A stretch of DNA of 64,000 bases, taken from positions 310,001 through 374,000 of the forward strand of contig NZ_JALGBI010000001.1 in the NCBI RefSeq assembly GCF_022809125.1. The letters run 5' to 3'. Source of the DNA: Variovorax terrae. Lineage in GTDB: Bacteria; Pseudomonadota; Gammaproteobacteria; Burkholderiales; Burkholderiaceae_C. Shown here piece by piece: positions 25,960-34,925 of the stretch. The stretch's first letter is position 1. Each line of letters opens with the position of its first letter. The notes below the pieces were generated by a model. That model worked only from the letters and a program-made list of their open reading frames with translations, was not told the DNA's origin and did no database searches. The translations under genes were made by a program, and so were the position numbers.

Positions 25960-27191
25960 CGTTCCGTTGATGTGCGTGAAATAACGGCTACCGGAGGAAG
26001 CCAGCCAGTGCCGATGAAAAAATCCTGATCCGTGTTCTTGATTTCGAACATCAGGGCCCGGTCGTACCAGCCGTAGTTGGACCCGATATGGACCGTGCCG
26101 CTGTGCAGGGAGATGGCGATCGAATAGCTGCCGTTGCCTAGCCGCGCTTCGAACGCGAAGACAGCCTCGATCGTCTCGCCTGGTCGCGCATTGGAAACCG
26201 GCTGGCCTAAATGCGCGGTGTTCGTGCCGAAGATGACCTGGCCGAGTCGGTCCTTGATCTGGTAGCCGATGGTCAGCTCCTCGATCGGCGCATGGACGTT
26301 TACGCCGATGCGCAGACGCACCGGCTGCCCGACGCCCACGAGCTCGACCTCGCCGCCCTCCGCGTCCAGGAGCGCGACCCCTGCCATTGTGGCTTCGCCG
26401 GTTCCCGAACTCGTCCTGATCGCGCCTTCGCTGCCGGTCTCCTGGCGTAGCGTCTTGCCTTCTTTGTCGGCGATCAACACGTTGTAGTAGTCCATCACTG
26501 CCTCGGGCTCGCCCTGGAATGCGATGCCACCGTCGTTGAGCAGGATGGCGCGGGTGCAGATGGCCTGGATGGCGGCCTTGTCATGCGAGACCAGCAGCAG
26601 CGTCGTGCCTTGCTCGTTGAAGCTGCGGATGCGCTGGAAGCTTTTGTGCTGGAAGTAGGCGTCGCCTACCGACAGCGCTTCGTCCACGATTAGGATGTCG
26701 GGCCGCTGCGCCGTTGCGATGCTGAAGGCCAGGCGCATCTGCATTCCACTCGAATAGACGCGGGCAGGTTCATCGATGTAGTCGCCGATCTCGGCGAATG
26801 CCTCGATGTCTGGCATTAGCGTCTCGATGTCGGCGGTCGAGATGCCCAGCAACTGCCCGGCCATCAAGATATTCTCGCGGCCCGTGTAGTCCGGGTGGAA
26901 GCCCATGCCCAGCTCCAGCAGCGCGGCCACGCGTCCGTTAGCCGCGATACTGCCTTCCGTGGGCTGCGTCGTGCCGGTGATGAGCTTGAGCAGCGTGCTC
27001 TTGCCGGCGCCGTTGATGCCGATCAGGCCGACGGCCTCGCCTGGCTCGATCGTGAAGTCGATGCCGCGCAGCACCCACTTGGTCGTATGGCGTCGCCGTC
27101 CGAAAGGGATGACCCACTCGGCCAGCCGCGACCAGTGGCTGGGATAGGATTTGTAGGCCTTGCCTACGCCTGCAACGCATATCTGGCCCAT
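25956..27191 (-). CDS. wzt: O-antigen/polysaccharide ABC transporter ATP-binding protein with C-terminal carbohydrate-binding domain
   Basis: The 411-residue protein has its nucleotide-binding domain first: LIGINGAGKSTLLKLITGTT is Walker A, YSSGMQMRLAFSIA the ABC signature and ILIVDEALSVGD Walker B; VSHDKAAIQ is the switch histidine. A linker follows, and residues from about 270 form an immunoglobulin-like beta-rich domain (VGQPVRLRIGVNVHAPIEEL, RLGNGSYSIAISLHSG) typical of Wzt proteins that recognise the finished, terminally modified O-chain. The start (27191) overlaps the wzm stop by one base. This predicts a chain-terminating modification, for which the methyltransferase or acyltransferase nearby are candidates. 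Confidence 0.94.
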   Translation of the reverse strand: MGQICVAGVGKAYKSYPSHWSRLAEWVIPFGRRRHTTKWVLRGIDFTIEPGEAVGLIGINGAGKSTLLKLITGTTQPTEGSIAANGRVAALLELGMGFHPDYTGRENILMAGQLLGISTADIETLMPDIEAFAEIGDYIDEPARVYSSGMQMRLAFSIATAQRPDILIVDEALSVGDAYFQHKSFQRIRSFNEQGTTLLLVSHDKAAIQAICTRAILLNDGGIAFQGEPEAVMDYYNVLIADKEGKTLRQETGSEGAIRTSSGTGEATMAGVALLDAEGGEVELVGVGQPVRLRIGVNVHAPIEELTIGYQIKDRLGQVIFGTNTAHLGQPVSNARPGETIEAVFAFEARLGNGSYSIAISLHSGTVHIGSNYGWYDRALMFEIKNTDQDFFIGTGWLPPVAVISRTSTER

Positions 27192-27982
27192 CAGAGTTCG
27201 TCCACCATGTCGCTCGAATGCCGACGGAACAGGCTGAGCCCGGCGATACACAGGAGCAGGCCCACGCCCGCCACCACCGCAACGTGGCGCCAGTTCGGCA
27301 GTGCGCCGCGCAGGAGGATGTCCTGGTAGGCCTGGATCAATGTCGTCATCGGGTTGAGCGCGATCAGTTCGCGCACTTTGGCGGGCAGCACCTCGGCCGG
27401 ATAGACGATGGGTGTCAGCCAGAACCAGAACTGCAGCAACACGCCGTACAGCTGCCCCACGTCGCGGAAGAACACGTTGAGCACGCCCAGGCACACGCCA
27501 AGGCCGACCGAGAAGGCCAACTGAACGGCTAGCACCGGGAAGATCGCGAAGAACGCCCAGCCGGGGAAATTACCCGAGATAACAAGGAACAGCGTGAACA
27601 GGCCGAAGATGATGCCGAAATTGAACAGCGCCGTCAGCACGACGATGACGGGCAGGCTCAGCCTCGGGAAAGTCAGCTTCTTGAGCAGGTTGGCGTTCTC
27701 GAGGAAGGTGTTGACGCAACGCCCGGTAATCTCTGCCGTGAGTCCCCAGGTCAGGATCCCCGCGCAGAGGTATATGCCGTAGGCGTACGCCGTCCCGGTT
27801 CCGGGCAGCCGCGCCTGCATCACGCGCGAGAAGATTACGGTGTAGACGAAGATCATCGCCAACGGGTTGATCACGGTCCACGCGGCACCCAGCAGCGAGT
27901 TGTTGTAGCGTGACCGGAATTCCCGCTTGACGGTGCCGAAGATGAAGCCCCGATAACCCCACAGCGCGCGCAGCAGGCCCAT
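27191..27982 (-). CDS. wzm: polysaccharide ABC transporter permease
   Basis: The 263-residue membrane protein starts MGLLRALWGYRGFIFGTVKR and has six hydrophobic helices. Family landmarks are REFRSRYNNSLLGAAWTVIN near the N-terminus and FFRDVGQLYGVLLQFWFWLT with PIVYP further on, both characteristic of ABC-2 type O-antigen exporters. It forms the channel through which Wzt pushes the undecaprenyl-linked chain to the periplasm. The start at 27982 overlaps the manC stop by one base (TGATG), which rules out the longer open frame. Length fits the family. Confidence 0.95.
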   Translation of the reverse strand: MGLLRALWGYRGFIFGTVKREFRSRYNNSLLGAAWTVINPLAMIFVYTVIFSRVMQARLPGTGTAYAYGIYLCAGILTWGLTAEITGRCVNTFLENANLLKKLTFPRLSLPVIVVLTALFNFGIIFGLFTLFLVISGNFPGWAFFAIFPVLAVQLAFSVGLGVCLGVLNVFFRDVGQLYGVLLQFWFWLTPIVYPAEVLPAKVRELIALNPMTTLIQAYQDILLRGALPNWRHVAVVAGVGLLLCIAGLSLFRRHSSDMVDEL

Positions 27983-29412
27983 CAAGCACGCCCGTAAACG
28001 TCGGCCAGTCTCACGATATCGTCTTCGCCGAGATAGGCACCGCACTGCACCTCGATCAGCACCAGTTCGTCCTTGCCGATGTTGGTCAGGCGGTGCTTTT
28101 CCTTCAGGGGGATATAGCGGTATTGTCCAGGCATGGTTTCGTGCTCTTCTTCGCCTATCTGCACGATGGCCATGCCTTGCACCACCACCCAATGCTCGGC
28201 CCGCTGGTGGTGATACTGCAGGCTGAGCGACTGGCCTGGCTTGACAGTGATGCGTTTCACCTTGTAGCCGCTCTCCTCTTTGAGGGTGGCGTAGGTGCCC
28301 CAGGGGCGGTGTACGGCCGCCGGCAGCTGGGTGCTTTCATGCTTGCGTTCCTTGAGCAAGTCCACGACCGTCTTGACTTTCTGGGCCGAGTTCTTATGGG
28401 CCACCAGGAGCGCGTCGGGCGTATCGACGATGACCAGATCCTGCACGCCGATGGTGGCCACCACCTTGGGCGTGTGGCTCTCCACCTGCACGTGGGTGCC
28501 GGTGGTCTCCACGGCGGCAAACTCGGTGCCATCGGCGTCCACGAACGTGTTGCCGCTGGTGTCCGCGGGATGGGCCTGGGCCACTGCCGGCCACGAACCC
28601 ACGTCGCTCCAGCCAAACTTGGCGGGCACCAGGGTGACATTGGTGGCTCGCTCCATCACTGCATAGTCGATGGAGATGTCGGGTTGGAGGCCGAAGGCAT
28701 GGGCGTCGAAACGCGTGACACCGTCCTGCGAGGTGCTGTCGCCAAACGCATGTTCGGCGGCGGCCAGCACTTGCGGGGCGTGGTCCTTCATGGCTTGCAG
28801 GAGCGTGCCGGCACTGAAACAGAACATGCCGCTGTTCCAGTAGAAGCGTCCCGTGGCGAGGTACTGCTGGGCCGTGGACAGGTCCGGCTTCTCAACGAAA
28901 CGCAATGCTTTCTGGCTGTTTCGGGATGCCTTCTCCACCTCGATGTAGCCAAAACCGGTTTCGGGCGTGGTGGGCGGCACGCCGAATACGACGAGCTGCC
29001 CCTGCTGTGCATGGCGCGCGGCCTCCAGGGCACAGGCCACAAACGATTCCGTGTCGGGGATCAGGTGATCGGCTGGCAGGACCAGCATCACCGCATCGGT
29101 GCCATACTGCTGCGCGCAAGCCAGGGCGGCCAGAGCGATGGCGGGCGCGGTATTGCGCCCCTTGGGCTCCAGCAGATAACGCACCTGAGGCGGATCGCTC
29201 AACCCGCCGAGGACGCCGCGTGTGAGGAACAGGTAGTCTTGATTGGTGACAATCGTGGTGGCGCCTGCACCGCAGGCTTGGCCTCGTTCTATGGCCTGCT
29301 GCAGCAGGGAACTGCCGCCCAGGTGCATGAATGGCTTGGGGAGTGCTTGACGGGATACCGGCCATAGGCGAGTTCCTGCTCCTCCCGAGAGCACAATAGA
29401 TACCAAGTGCAT
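27982..29412 (-). CDS. manC: mannose-1-phosphate guanylyltransferase / mannose-6-phosphate isomerase
   Basis: The 476-residue bifunctional protein has the nucleotidyltransferase signature VLSGGAGTRLWPVSRQALPK, FVEKPDLSTAQQYL and KFGWSDVGSW in the N-terminal part, and a C-terminal cupin (RPWGTYATLKEESGYKVKRI, QYHHQRAEHW) for isomerase activity. It converts fructose-6-phosphate-derived mannose-6-phosphate and mannose-1-phosphate to GDP-mannose, supplying Gmd and mannosyltransferases. I chose the ATG at 29412 because AGGGA lies at proper distance; an ATG at 29418 is too close to it. It opens the minus-strand exporter operon and lies only 13 bases from the divergent wbaP start. Confidence 0.93.
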   Translation of the reverse strand: MHLVSIVLSGGAGTRLWPVSRQALPKPFMHLGGSSLLQQAIERGQACGAGATTIVTNQDYLFLTRGVLGGLSDPPQVRYLLEPKGRNTAPAIALAALACAQQYGTDAVMLVLPADHLIPDTESFVACALEAARHAQQGQLVVFGVPPTTPETGFGYIEVEKASRNSQKALRFVEKPDLSTAQQYLATGRFYWNSGMFCFSAGTLLQAMKDHAPQVLAAAEHAFGDSTSQDGVTRFDAHAFGLQPDISIDYAVMERATNVTLVPAKFGWSDVGSWPAVAQAHPADTSGNTFVDADGTEFAAVETTGTHVQVESHTPKVVATIGVQDLVIVDTPDALLVAHKNSAQKVKTVVDLLKERKHESTQLPAAVHRPWGTYATLKEESGYKVKRITVKPGQSLSLQYHHQRAEHWVVVQGMAIVQIGEEEHETMPGQYRYIPLKEKHRLTNIGKDELVLIEVQCGAYLGEDDIVRLADVYGRA

Positions 29413-29425
29413 ATTCATTTCCCTA

Positions 29426-30883
29426 ATGGCGAACAAACCGAATTTTAACGGCCACAGGAAGCAGATCCGGGCGGCCGCATTGCTGCTGGCGGACCTCGCC
29501 GCCATGTTCTGGGCCTGGGTGCTGGCTGTGGCGGTCGCCTCCGGAGTGGGGCGGGCTCAGTTTTCCGAGTGGTTTCCCCTTTCGACGCTGGGAGGGGTGG
29601 TGTATACCCTGATGACGCTGCTGGTGGTGGTGTCCCTGGCCGTGGGGGGGCAGTACACCCGACGCTCTGCCTTCTGGGAGGAAACGCGTGTGGCCTGGCG
29701 GCTGATCGTCATGGTGGCGCTGGTGAATTTCGCGCTGAACTTCTTCGTGCAGCTCAGCAACACCCGGACGGTCCCGGTGCTGGCCTGGGCCTTTGTGCTG
29801 CTGATGCTGCCGCTGGGGCGGCTGCTGGCGCGCGAATGGCTGATCCGCTCGGGCTACTGGGTGCGCCAGGCACTGATGGTGGGGGCCGGGGACAACGCCC
29901 GGCAGGCCTGCGAGGCCGTGCGCCGGGAACGGCACATGGGCCTGCGGGTCGCGGGGCTGGTCGACATGGAGGCCGGAACGGGAGCATCCGAGGCCGGCCT
30001 TCAGCCGGATGCCATGCCTGTGCACCGCATGGATGGAGACCTGGAAGCCATGGCGCGCCGACTGGATTGCGAGGCGATCGTGGTGGCGCTGGACGACCAT
30101 ATGCAGCGGCAGGCCGGCCCTATCGTCGGGCTGCTGCATGGCGCCCAGCTCGAGATCTTCGTCGTCCCCGCGCTCCAGGGCCTGCCTGTGCAGGGCATGC
30201 AGGCCCAGCACTTTTTTAGTAACGATGTGTTGTTTTTGCGGCTGCAGCACAAGCTGTTCAGCCGGTCGTCGCGCTGGATGAAGCGCAGCATCGATGTGCT
30301 GGTGTCTGGCGCCTTGCTGTTGTTGCTCTCCCCGCTGATGGCCTGGGTGGTCTGGCGGATCTGGCGCGAAGACGGTGCACCGGTGATCTACACCCAGCCG
30401 CGGGTCGGCGGAGACGGCAAAGACTTCGAGTTCATCAAGTTCCGCTCGATGGTGAAAGACGCGGATGCCATTCTGGAGTCCTGGAAAACCAGCCAGCCCG
30501 AGCTCTACCGGCGCTACGAAGCCAGCAATTTCAAGCTACCCGACGACCCCCGGGTGCTCGGGGTCGGGCGCTGGATCCGCCGTGCCAGCGTCGACGAACT
30601 GCCTCAGCTGTGGAACGTGCTGCGCGGCGACATGAGCCTGGTGGGGCCGCGCCCCCTGCTGCGGCGCGAGCTGTCCGAGTACCTGCCGGACGCCATGGCC
30701 TTGTACCTGCAGGTCAAGCCCGGCATGACCGGGCTCTGGCAGGTCAGCGGCCGCAGCAGCACCACCTTCGCGCAGCGTTCCATGCTGGACAGCTGGTATG
30801 CACGCAACTGGTCCCTGTGGGTGGACTGGGTGATCCTGCTGAAGACAGTGCGGGTGGTGCTGACGGCCCGTGGCGCCATGTAG
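29426..30883 (+). CDS. wbaP: undecaprenyl-phosphate hexose-1-phosphate transferase (WbaP-type initiating enzyme)
   Basis: The 485-residue protein has four to five N-terminal transmembrane helices, a soluble Rossmann-like middle domain (LMVGAGDNARQACEAV), one further helix (RSIDVLVSGALLLLLSPLMA) and the bacterial sugar transferase domain. That domain carries FEFIKFRSMVKDAD, RWIRRASVDELPQLWNVLRG, SLVGPRPLL and KPGMTGLWQVSGRS. This is the full WbaP architecture; galactose- or glucose-1-phosphate is the usual substrate. It starts the lipid-linked chain exported by Wzm/Wzt. No convincing ribosome site precedes the ATG, and the 13-base gap to divergent manC leaves no room for a conventional leader. 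Confidence 0.93.
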   Translation: MANKPNFNGHRKQIRAAALLLADLAAMFWAWVLAVAVASGVGRAQFSEWFPLSTLGGVVYTLMTLLVVVSLAVGGQYTRRSAFWEETRVAWRLIVMVALVNFALNFFVQLSNTRTVPVLAWAFVLLMLPLGRLLAREWLIRSGYWVRQALMVGAGDNARQACEAVRRERHMGLRVAGLVDMEAGTGASEAGLQPDAMPVHRMDGDLEAMARRLDCEAIVVALDDHMQRQAGPIVGLLHGAQLEIFVVPALQGLPVQGMQAQHFFSNDVLFLRLQHKLFSRSSRWMKRSIDVLVSGALLLLLSPLMAWVVWRIWREDGAPVIYTQPRVGGDGKDFEFIKFRSMVKDADAILESWKTSQPELYRRYEASNFKLPDDPRVLGVGRWIRRASVDELPQLWNVLRGDMSLVGPRPLLRRELSEYLPDAMALYLQVKPGMTGLWQVSGRSSTTFAQRSMLDSWYARNWSLWVDWVILLKTVRVVLTARGAM

Positions 30884-30935
30884 CGCCGATACGGCACAAT
30901 TTGCGGACTGAACACCTTCAATCTCTGTGACTGCC

Positions 30936-31826
30936 ATGACCGACACTCTTCCCGTCACCCCCCGCGACAAGGCCGAAATCCTGGCCCAGGCCCTGCCGTA
31001 CATCCGAAAGTTCCATGGCAAGACCATGGTCATCAAGTACGGTGGCAACGCCATGACCGACCCGGCCCTGCAAGCCGACTTTGCCGAGGACGTGGTGCTG
31101 CTCAAGCTGGTGGGCATGAACCCGGTGGTGGTGCACGGCGGCGGGCCGCAGATCGAGACGGCGCTCAATCGCCTGGGCAAGAAGGGCACGTTCATCCAGG
31201 GCATGCGCGTCACTGACGCCGAGACCATGGAAGTGGTGGAGTGGGTGCTGGCCGGCGAGGTGCAGCAGGACATCGTGGGCCTGATCAACCAGGCCGGCGG
31301 CAAGGCCGTGGGCCTGACCGGGCGCGACGGCGGGCTGATCCGCGCGCAGAAGCTCAAGATGGTGGACAAGGACGATCCGGCCAAGGAGCACGACGTAGGC
31401 CAGGTCGGTGACATCGTGTCGATCGACCCCAGCGTGGTCAAGGCGCTGCAGGACGACGCCTTCATTCCCGTCATCAGCCCGATCGGTTTCGGCGAGCAGA
31501 ACGAGAGCTACAACATCAATGCCGACGTGGTGGCCGGCAAGCTGGCCACCGTGCTCAAGGCCGAGAAGCTGGTGCTGCTGACCAACACGCCCGGCGTGCT
31601 GGACAAGTCGGGCCAGCTGCTGACCGACCTCACCGCGCGCGAGATCGACGAGCTGTTCGCCGACGGCACCATCTCCGGCGGCATGCTGCCCAAGATCAGC
31701 GGTGCGCTGGATGCCGCCAAGAGCGGCGTGAACGCAGTGCACATCATCGACGGCCGGGTGCCGCATGCCATGCTGCTGGAGATCCTGACCGACCAGGCCT
31801 ACGGCACCATGATCCGGTCGCACTGA
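30936..31826 (+). CDS. argB: acetylglutamate kinase
   Basis: The 296-residue protein (from ATG 30936; a GTG at 30927 is an alternative) has [15 protein letters not shown] (phosphate loop), [18 protein letters not shown] (substrate loop), [23 protein letters not shown] and [15 protein letters not shown], all typical of ArgB. It phosphorylates N-acetylglutamate in arginine synthesis. It is cytosolic and presumably arginine-inhibited, as the N-terminal extension seen here is present in inhibitable forms. It marks the return to core genome after the polysaccharide locus and keeps normal high-GC codon use. Confidence 0.97.
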   Translation: MTDTLPVTPRDKAEILAQALPYIRKFHGKTMVIKYGGNAMTDPALQADFAEDVVLLKLVGMNPVVVHGGGPQIETALNRLGKKGTFIQGMRVTDAETMEVVEWVLAGEVQQDIVGLINQAGGKAVGLTGRDGGLIRAQKLKMVDKDDPAKEHDVGQVGDIVSIDPSVVKALQDDAFIPVISPIGFGEQNESYNINADVVAGKLATVLKAEKLVLLTNTPGVLDKSGQLLTDLTAREIDELFADGTISGGMLPKISGALDAAKSGVNAVHIIDGRVPHAMLLEILTDQAYGTMIRSH

Positions 31827-31915
31827 TGAGCCGCCCCAGCCGCCCGGCGAAGCCGGTTCCCCGGTGGCCGCTGGCCTTGGCGGTCTCTGATTTCCGTTTT
31901 TTCTAGGTCATCGAG

Positions 31916-32614
31916 ATGCGGCTTCTCCTGGTCGAAGACGACGTGATGGTGGCCAGCGGCATCAAGCTGGGGCTTACCGACGCCGGCTATGCGGTGGACT
32001 GGGTGGGCAGCGGTGAGCGCGCCGAGGAGGTGCTCAGGAGCGAATCCTTCGATGCGGCCATCGTCGACATCGGCCTGCCCAAGATGGACGGCCTGGAGCT
32101 CACGCGGCTGCTGCGCCGCGAGGGCCACACCCTGCCGGTGCTGGTGCTGACCGCGCGCGACGCGCTGCACGACCGCGTGCAGGGGCTGGACATGGGCGCC
32201 GACGACTACATGATCAAGCCGTTCGAGCTGCCCGAGCTGCTGGCGCGGCTGCGCGCGCTGCTGCGCCGCTCGCAGGCGGCCACCACGGCGGTGCTGAGTT
32301 TCGGCCCGCTGGAGCTGGACACCGCGAACCGCCGCGCCTGCATCCGCAACGGCACCGAGGCCCATGCGCCCGGCCTGCCCATCGAGCTCGGCCCGCGCGA
32401 GTGGACGGTGCTCGAATACCTGCTGATCAACGCCCCCAAGCCCGCCAGCAAGGACAAGCTGCTGCAGGCCCTGACCGGCTGGGACCGCGAAATCACCCCC
32501 AACGCGGTGGAGGTCTACATCTCGCGCCTGCGCGGCAAGCTCGAGCCGCACGGCGTGGCGCTGCGCTCGATCCGCGGGTTCGGCTACCGGCTGGAGTTGC
32601 AGGGACGGGCATGA
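31916..32614 (+). CDS. OmpR-family response regulator
   Basis: The 232-residue protein has a receiver domain with LLVEDDVMVASGIKLGL, phospho-acceptor Asp51 (AIVDIGLPKMDG), the TARD switch and MIKPFELPELLARL, then a winged-helix DNA-binding domain (LGPREWTVLEYLL, VEVYISRLRGKLE, RSIRGFGYRLE). It is paired with the histidine kinase gene by an ATGA overlap at 32611-32614. It resembles the QseB/TctD group; the regulated genes are not evident from this window. Confidence 0.93.
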   Translation: MRLLLVEDDVMVASGIKLGLTDAGYAVDWVGSGERAEEVLRSESFDAAIVDIGLPKMDGLELTRLLRREGHTLPVLVLTARDALHDRVQGLDMGADDYMIKPFELPELLARLRALLRRSQAATTAVLSFGPLELDTANRRACIRNGTEAHAPGLPIELGPREWTVLEYLLINAPKPASKDKLLQALTGWDREITPNAVEVYISRLRGKLEPHGVALRSIRGFGYRLELQGRA

Positions 32615-34029
32615 CCGCCACGGCCATGACCTCGGGGCTGCAGCGCCGCCTGCTGGTCATGCTGCTGGTTCCGCTGTTCCTGCTGTCGCTGCTCAACGCC
32701 TGGCTTGACTACCGCTCGGCCGACAACGCGGCGCTGCAGCAGGACCGCCAGCTGCTGCGGCTGGTGCCACTGCTGGCCGATTCGGTGGTGGCGCCCGGCA
32801 CCCAGCCGGGCGATCCGCCGGTGCTGCTGCTGGCGCCGCCGGTGGAAGAATTCCTCAAGGAGCGCTCCGGCGTCTCGACCTACAGCGTGTCCGACCTGGA
32901 AGGCCGGCTGCAGCATGGCGATGGCTGGCTGGTGGGCCCGCTGCCGGCCACGCGCGAGCCGGAGTTCCGCAGCGACGAGGACACCGGCGTGGTCTACCGC
33001 ATCGTGGCCCAGCGCGTGGACACAGCGGCGGGCGAGATGGTGGTGCAGCTGGCCGATGGCTCCGACTCGCGCCAGCAATGGATGCGCTCGGTGCTGCTGA
33101 AGGTGCTGCTGCCCAACCTGGTGCTGCTGGCCGCGGCCGCCTTCGCCGTCGGCTGGAGCGTGCGGCGCGCGCTGCGCCCGCTGATCGAGCTCAAGGAGGC
33201 CGTGGAGCGGCGTTCGCCGCGCGACCTGAGCGCCATCGACGAGCAGGCCTCGCCCGACGAGGTGCGCCCGCTGGTGCAGTCGCTCAACCGGCTGTTCGGC
33301 CTGGTCAACGCGCAGGCCGAGAGCCAGCGCCGCTTCGTGGCCGATGCGGCGCACCAGCTGCGCACGCCGCTGGCCGGCCTGCAGGCCCAGGTGGAGGCCT
33401 GGGCCCAGGCCGTGAACAACCGCAGGAACCAGCCCGCGGTCCAGGGCGGGCCGCCGCAGGATGCCATCAACCTGAAAGCGGAGCAGATCTACAAGCTGCG
33501 CGGCGCCACGCGCCGCACCTCGCAGCTGGCCAACCAGCTGCTGGCCCTGTCGCGCGCCGACGCCCGCAGCATGGAGGCCCAGCCGATGCAGCGCGTGGAC
33601 CTGAAGGACCTGTGCGAGAGCCTGCTCGAAGCCTACCTGGACGCCGCTACCGCCAAGCGCATCGACCTCGGGCTCGACGCCCAGCGGGCGCAGGTCATGG
33701 GCCACGACTGGCTGCTGCGCGAGCTGCTGGGCAACCTGGTCGACAACGCCGTCAAGTACACGCCCGAGGGCGGCACCGTCACCATCCGCTGCGGGCGGCG
33801 CGACGGGGCGCCGTTCCTGGAGGTCGAGGACGACGGCCCCGGCGTGGTGCCGGCCGAACGCCCCCGCGTGCTCGAGCGCTTCTACCGCGTGCTCGGCACC
33901 CAGGGCGAGGGCAACGGCCTGGGCCTGGCGATCGCCGACGAGATCGCGCGGGTGCACGGCAGCCCGCTGGAGCTGCGCAGCGGCCAGGGCGGGCGCGGGC
34001 TGAGGGCCACGCTGGTGTTCAAGGGCTGA
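32611..34029 (+). CDS. sensor histidine kinase (TctE/QseC-like)
   Basis: The 472-residue membrane kinase has an N-terminal transmembrane helix (QRRLLVMLLVPLFLLSLLNA), a periplasmic sensor region of about 150 residues and a second helix (VLLPNLVLLAAAAFAVGW). A HAMP-like linker, the dimerisation/phospho-acceptor box DAAHQLRTPLAGLQ (His248) and the ATPase domain (NLVDNAVKYTPEGGT, VEDDGPGVV, GEGNGLGLAI) follow. The 2CSK-type N-terminal sensor region suits small carboxylates in related TctE proteins, but the signal is not known. The start is fixed by overlap with the regulator stop. Confidence 0.92.
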   Translation: MTATAMTSGLQRRLLVMLLVPLFLLSLLNAWLDYRSADNAALQQDRQLLRLVPLLADSVVAPGTQPGDPPVLLLAPPVEEFLKERSGVSTYSVSDLEGRLQHGDGWLVGPLPATREPEFRSDEDTGVVYRIVAQRVDTAAGEMVVQLADGSDSRQQWMRSVLLKVLLPNLVLLAAAAFAVGWSVRRALRPLIELKEAVERRSPRDLSAIDEQASPDEVRPLVQSLNRLFGLVNAQAESQRRFVADAAHQLRTPLAGLQAQVEAWAQAVNNRRNQPAVQGGPPQDAINLKAEQIYKLRGATRRTSQLANQLLALSRADARSMEAQPMQRVDLKDLCESLLEAYLDAATAKRIDLGLDAQRAQVMGHDWLLRELLGNLVDNAVKYTPEGGTVTIRCGRRDGAPFLEVEDDGPGVVPAERPRVLERFYRVLGTQGEGNGLGLAIADEIARVHGSPLELRSGQGGRGLRATLVFKG

Positions 34030-34099
34030 AGCGTCAGTTCGGCGCAACGCCCGGGTTCAGTGAAAACCCTTGATCCAGGGGCGCCTGGCGGAGCCCGCC

Positions 34100-34127
34100 G
34101 GGGGCCGTTTGCCGGCGACAGGCCCCC
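34100..34127. terminator. GC-rich hairpin downstream of the sensor kinase gene (possible terminator)
   Basis: GGGGGCC (34100-34106) and GGCCCCC (34121-34127) form a perfect 7-base stem with a 14-base loop in the gap between the kinase and slmA. No T-tract follows, so it may be a Rho-associated pause or a stabilising 3' end rather than a true intrinsic terminator. Confidence 0.4.
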
Positions 34128-34205
34128 GGCCGGCCGCCCCGGTTCTGCCGCCCGGCGCCCCCGATGGGCTGTGCGAGAATCCACCGAACACGCAGCCCCT
34201 CCACC

Positions 34206-34850
34206 ATGCCCGACGTCGAACTCAGCACTCCCCCCTCCAGTTCTGCCGGCGAGGCCGCCGCGACGCCTGTGCGCAAGCGCCCCAAGCCGGGCGAGCGCCG
34301 GGTGCAGATCCTGCAGGCGCTGGCCACCATGCTGGAGCAGCCGGGCGCCGAGCGCATCACCACGGCGGCGCTGGCAGCGCGGCTCGAGGTGAGCGAGGCG
34401 GCGCTGTACCGCCACTTCGCCAGCAAGGCGCAGATGTTCGAGGGGCTGATCGAATTCATCGAGCAGAGCGTGTTCTCCCTGGTCAACCAGATCACCGAGC
34501 GCGAGCCGGCGGGGGCCGTCCAGGCCTCCAAGATGGTCGCCATGCTGCTGCAGTTCGCCGAGAAGAACCCGGGCATGACGCGCGTCATGGTCGGCGATGC
34601 GCTGGTGTTCGAGAACGAGCGCCTGCAGCAGCGCATGAACCAGTTCTTCGACAAGATCGAGGCCACGCTCAAGCAGAGCCTGCGCGCGGCGGCGGAGAGC
34701 GACGGCTCGGCCACCCCCAGCGTCGATGCCCAGGTGCGGGCCTCGGTGCTCACCGCGTTCGCGGTCGGCCGGCTGCAGCGCTTCGCGCGCTCGGGCTTCC
34801 GGCGCGCGCCGTCCGAGCACCTGGAAGCCAGCCTGGCCCGGATGCTATAA
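34206..34850 (+). CDS. slmA: nucleoid occlusion factor SlmA
   Basis: The 214-residue TetR-like protein starts MPDVELSTPPSSSAGEAAAT with a disordered N-terminus of about 35 residues, then RRVQILQALATMLEQPGAER and the HTH region TTAALAARLEVSEAALYRHF. SlmA-specific segments are ASKAQMFEGLIEFIEQSVFS, NPGMTRVMVGDALVFENERL and a C-terminal GRLQRFARSGF. SlmA binds chromosomal sites and blocks FtsZ assembly over the nucleoid. The location near argB is the usual one in Burkholderiales. Its stop codon TAA lies inside a dispersed repeat (34844-34909). Confidence 0.94.
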   Translation: MPDVELSTPPSSSAGEAAATPVRKRPKPGERRVQILQALATMLEQPGAERITTAALAARLEVSEAALYRHFASKAQMFEGLIEFIEQSVFSLVNQITEREPAGAVQASKMVAMLLQFAEKNPGMTRVMVGDALVFENERLQQRMNQFFDKIEATLKQSLRAAAESDGSATPSVDAQVRASVLTAFAVGRLQRFARSGFRRAPSEHLEASLARML

Positions 34851-34909
34851 AAACAATAGCTGCCGAGCACCAGGGGACAAGGACATCCGGCCGTTTTGGC
34901 CTGAAATTT
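34844..34909. repeat. dispersed extragenic repeat, copy B (overlaps slmA 3' end)
   Basis: It begins with GCTATAAAAACAATAGC (GCTAT-N7-ATAGC, 34844-34860), then a block with GGACATCCGGCC and a tail GGCCTGAAATTT. It is the inverted and diverged counterpart of copies at 1271-1324 and 54501-54558. Its first bases supply the last codon and stop of slmA (CTA TAA), so insertion may have redefined the gene end. Confidence 0.6.
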
Positions 34910-34925
34910 CCGCGCCAGACACGAT

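Noticed and set aside
34030..34205. Possible small gene between the sensor kinase and slmA
   Set aside because: The frames there are Pro/Arg/Gly-rich without ribosome sites; a GC-rich hairpin explains most of the structure.
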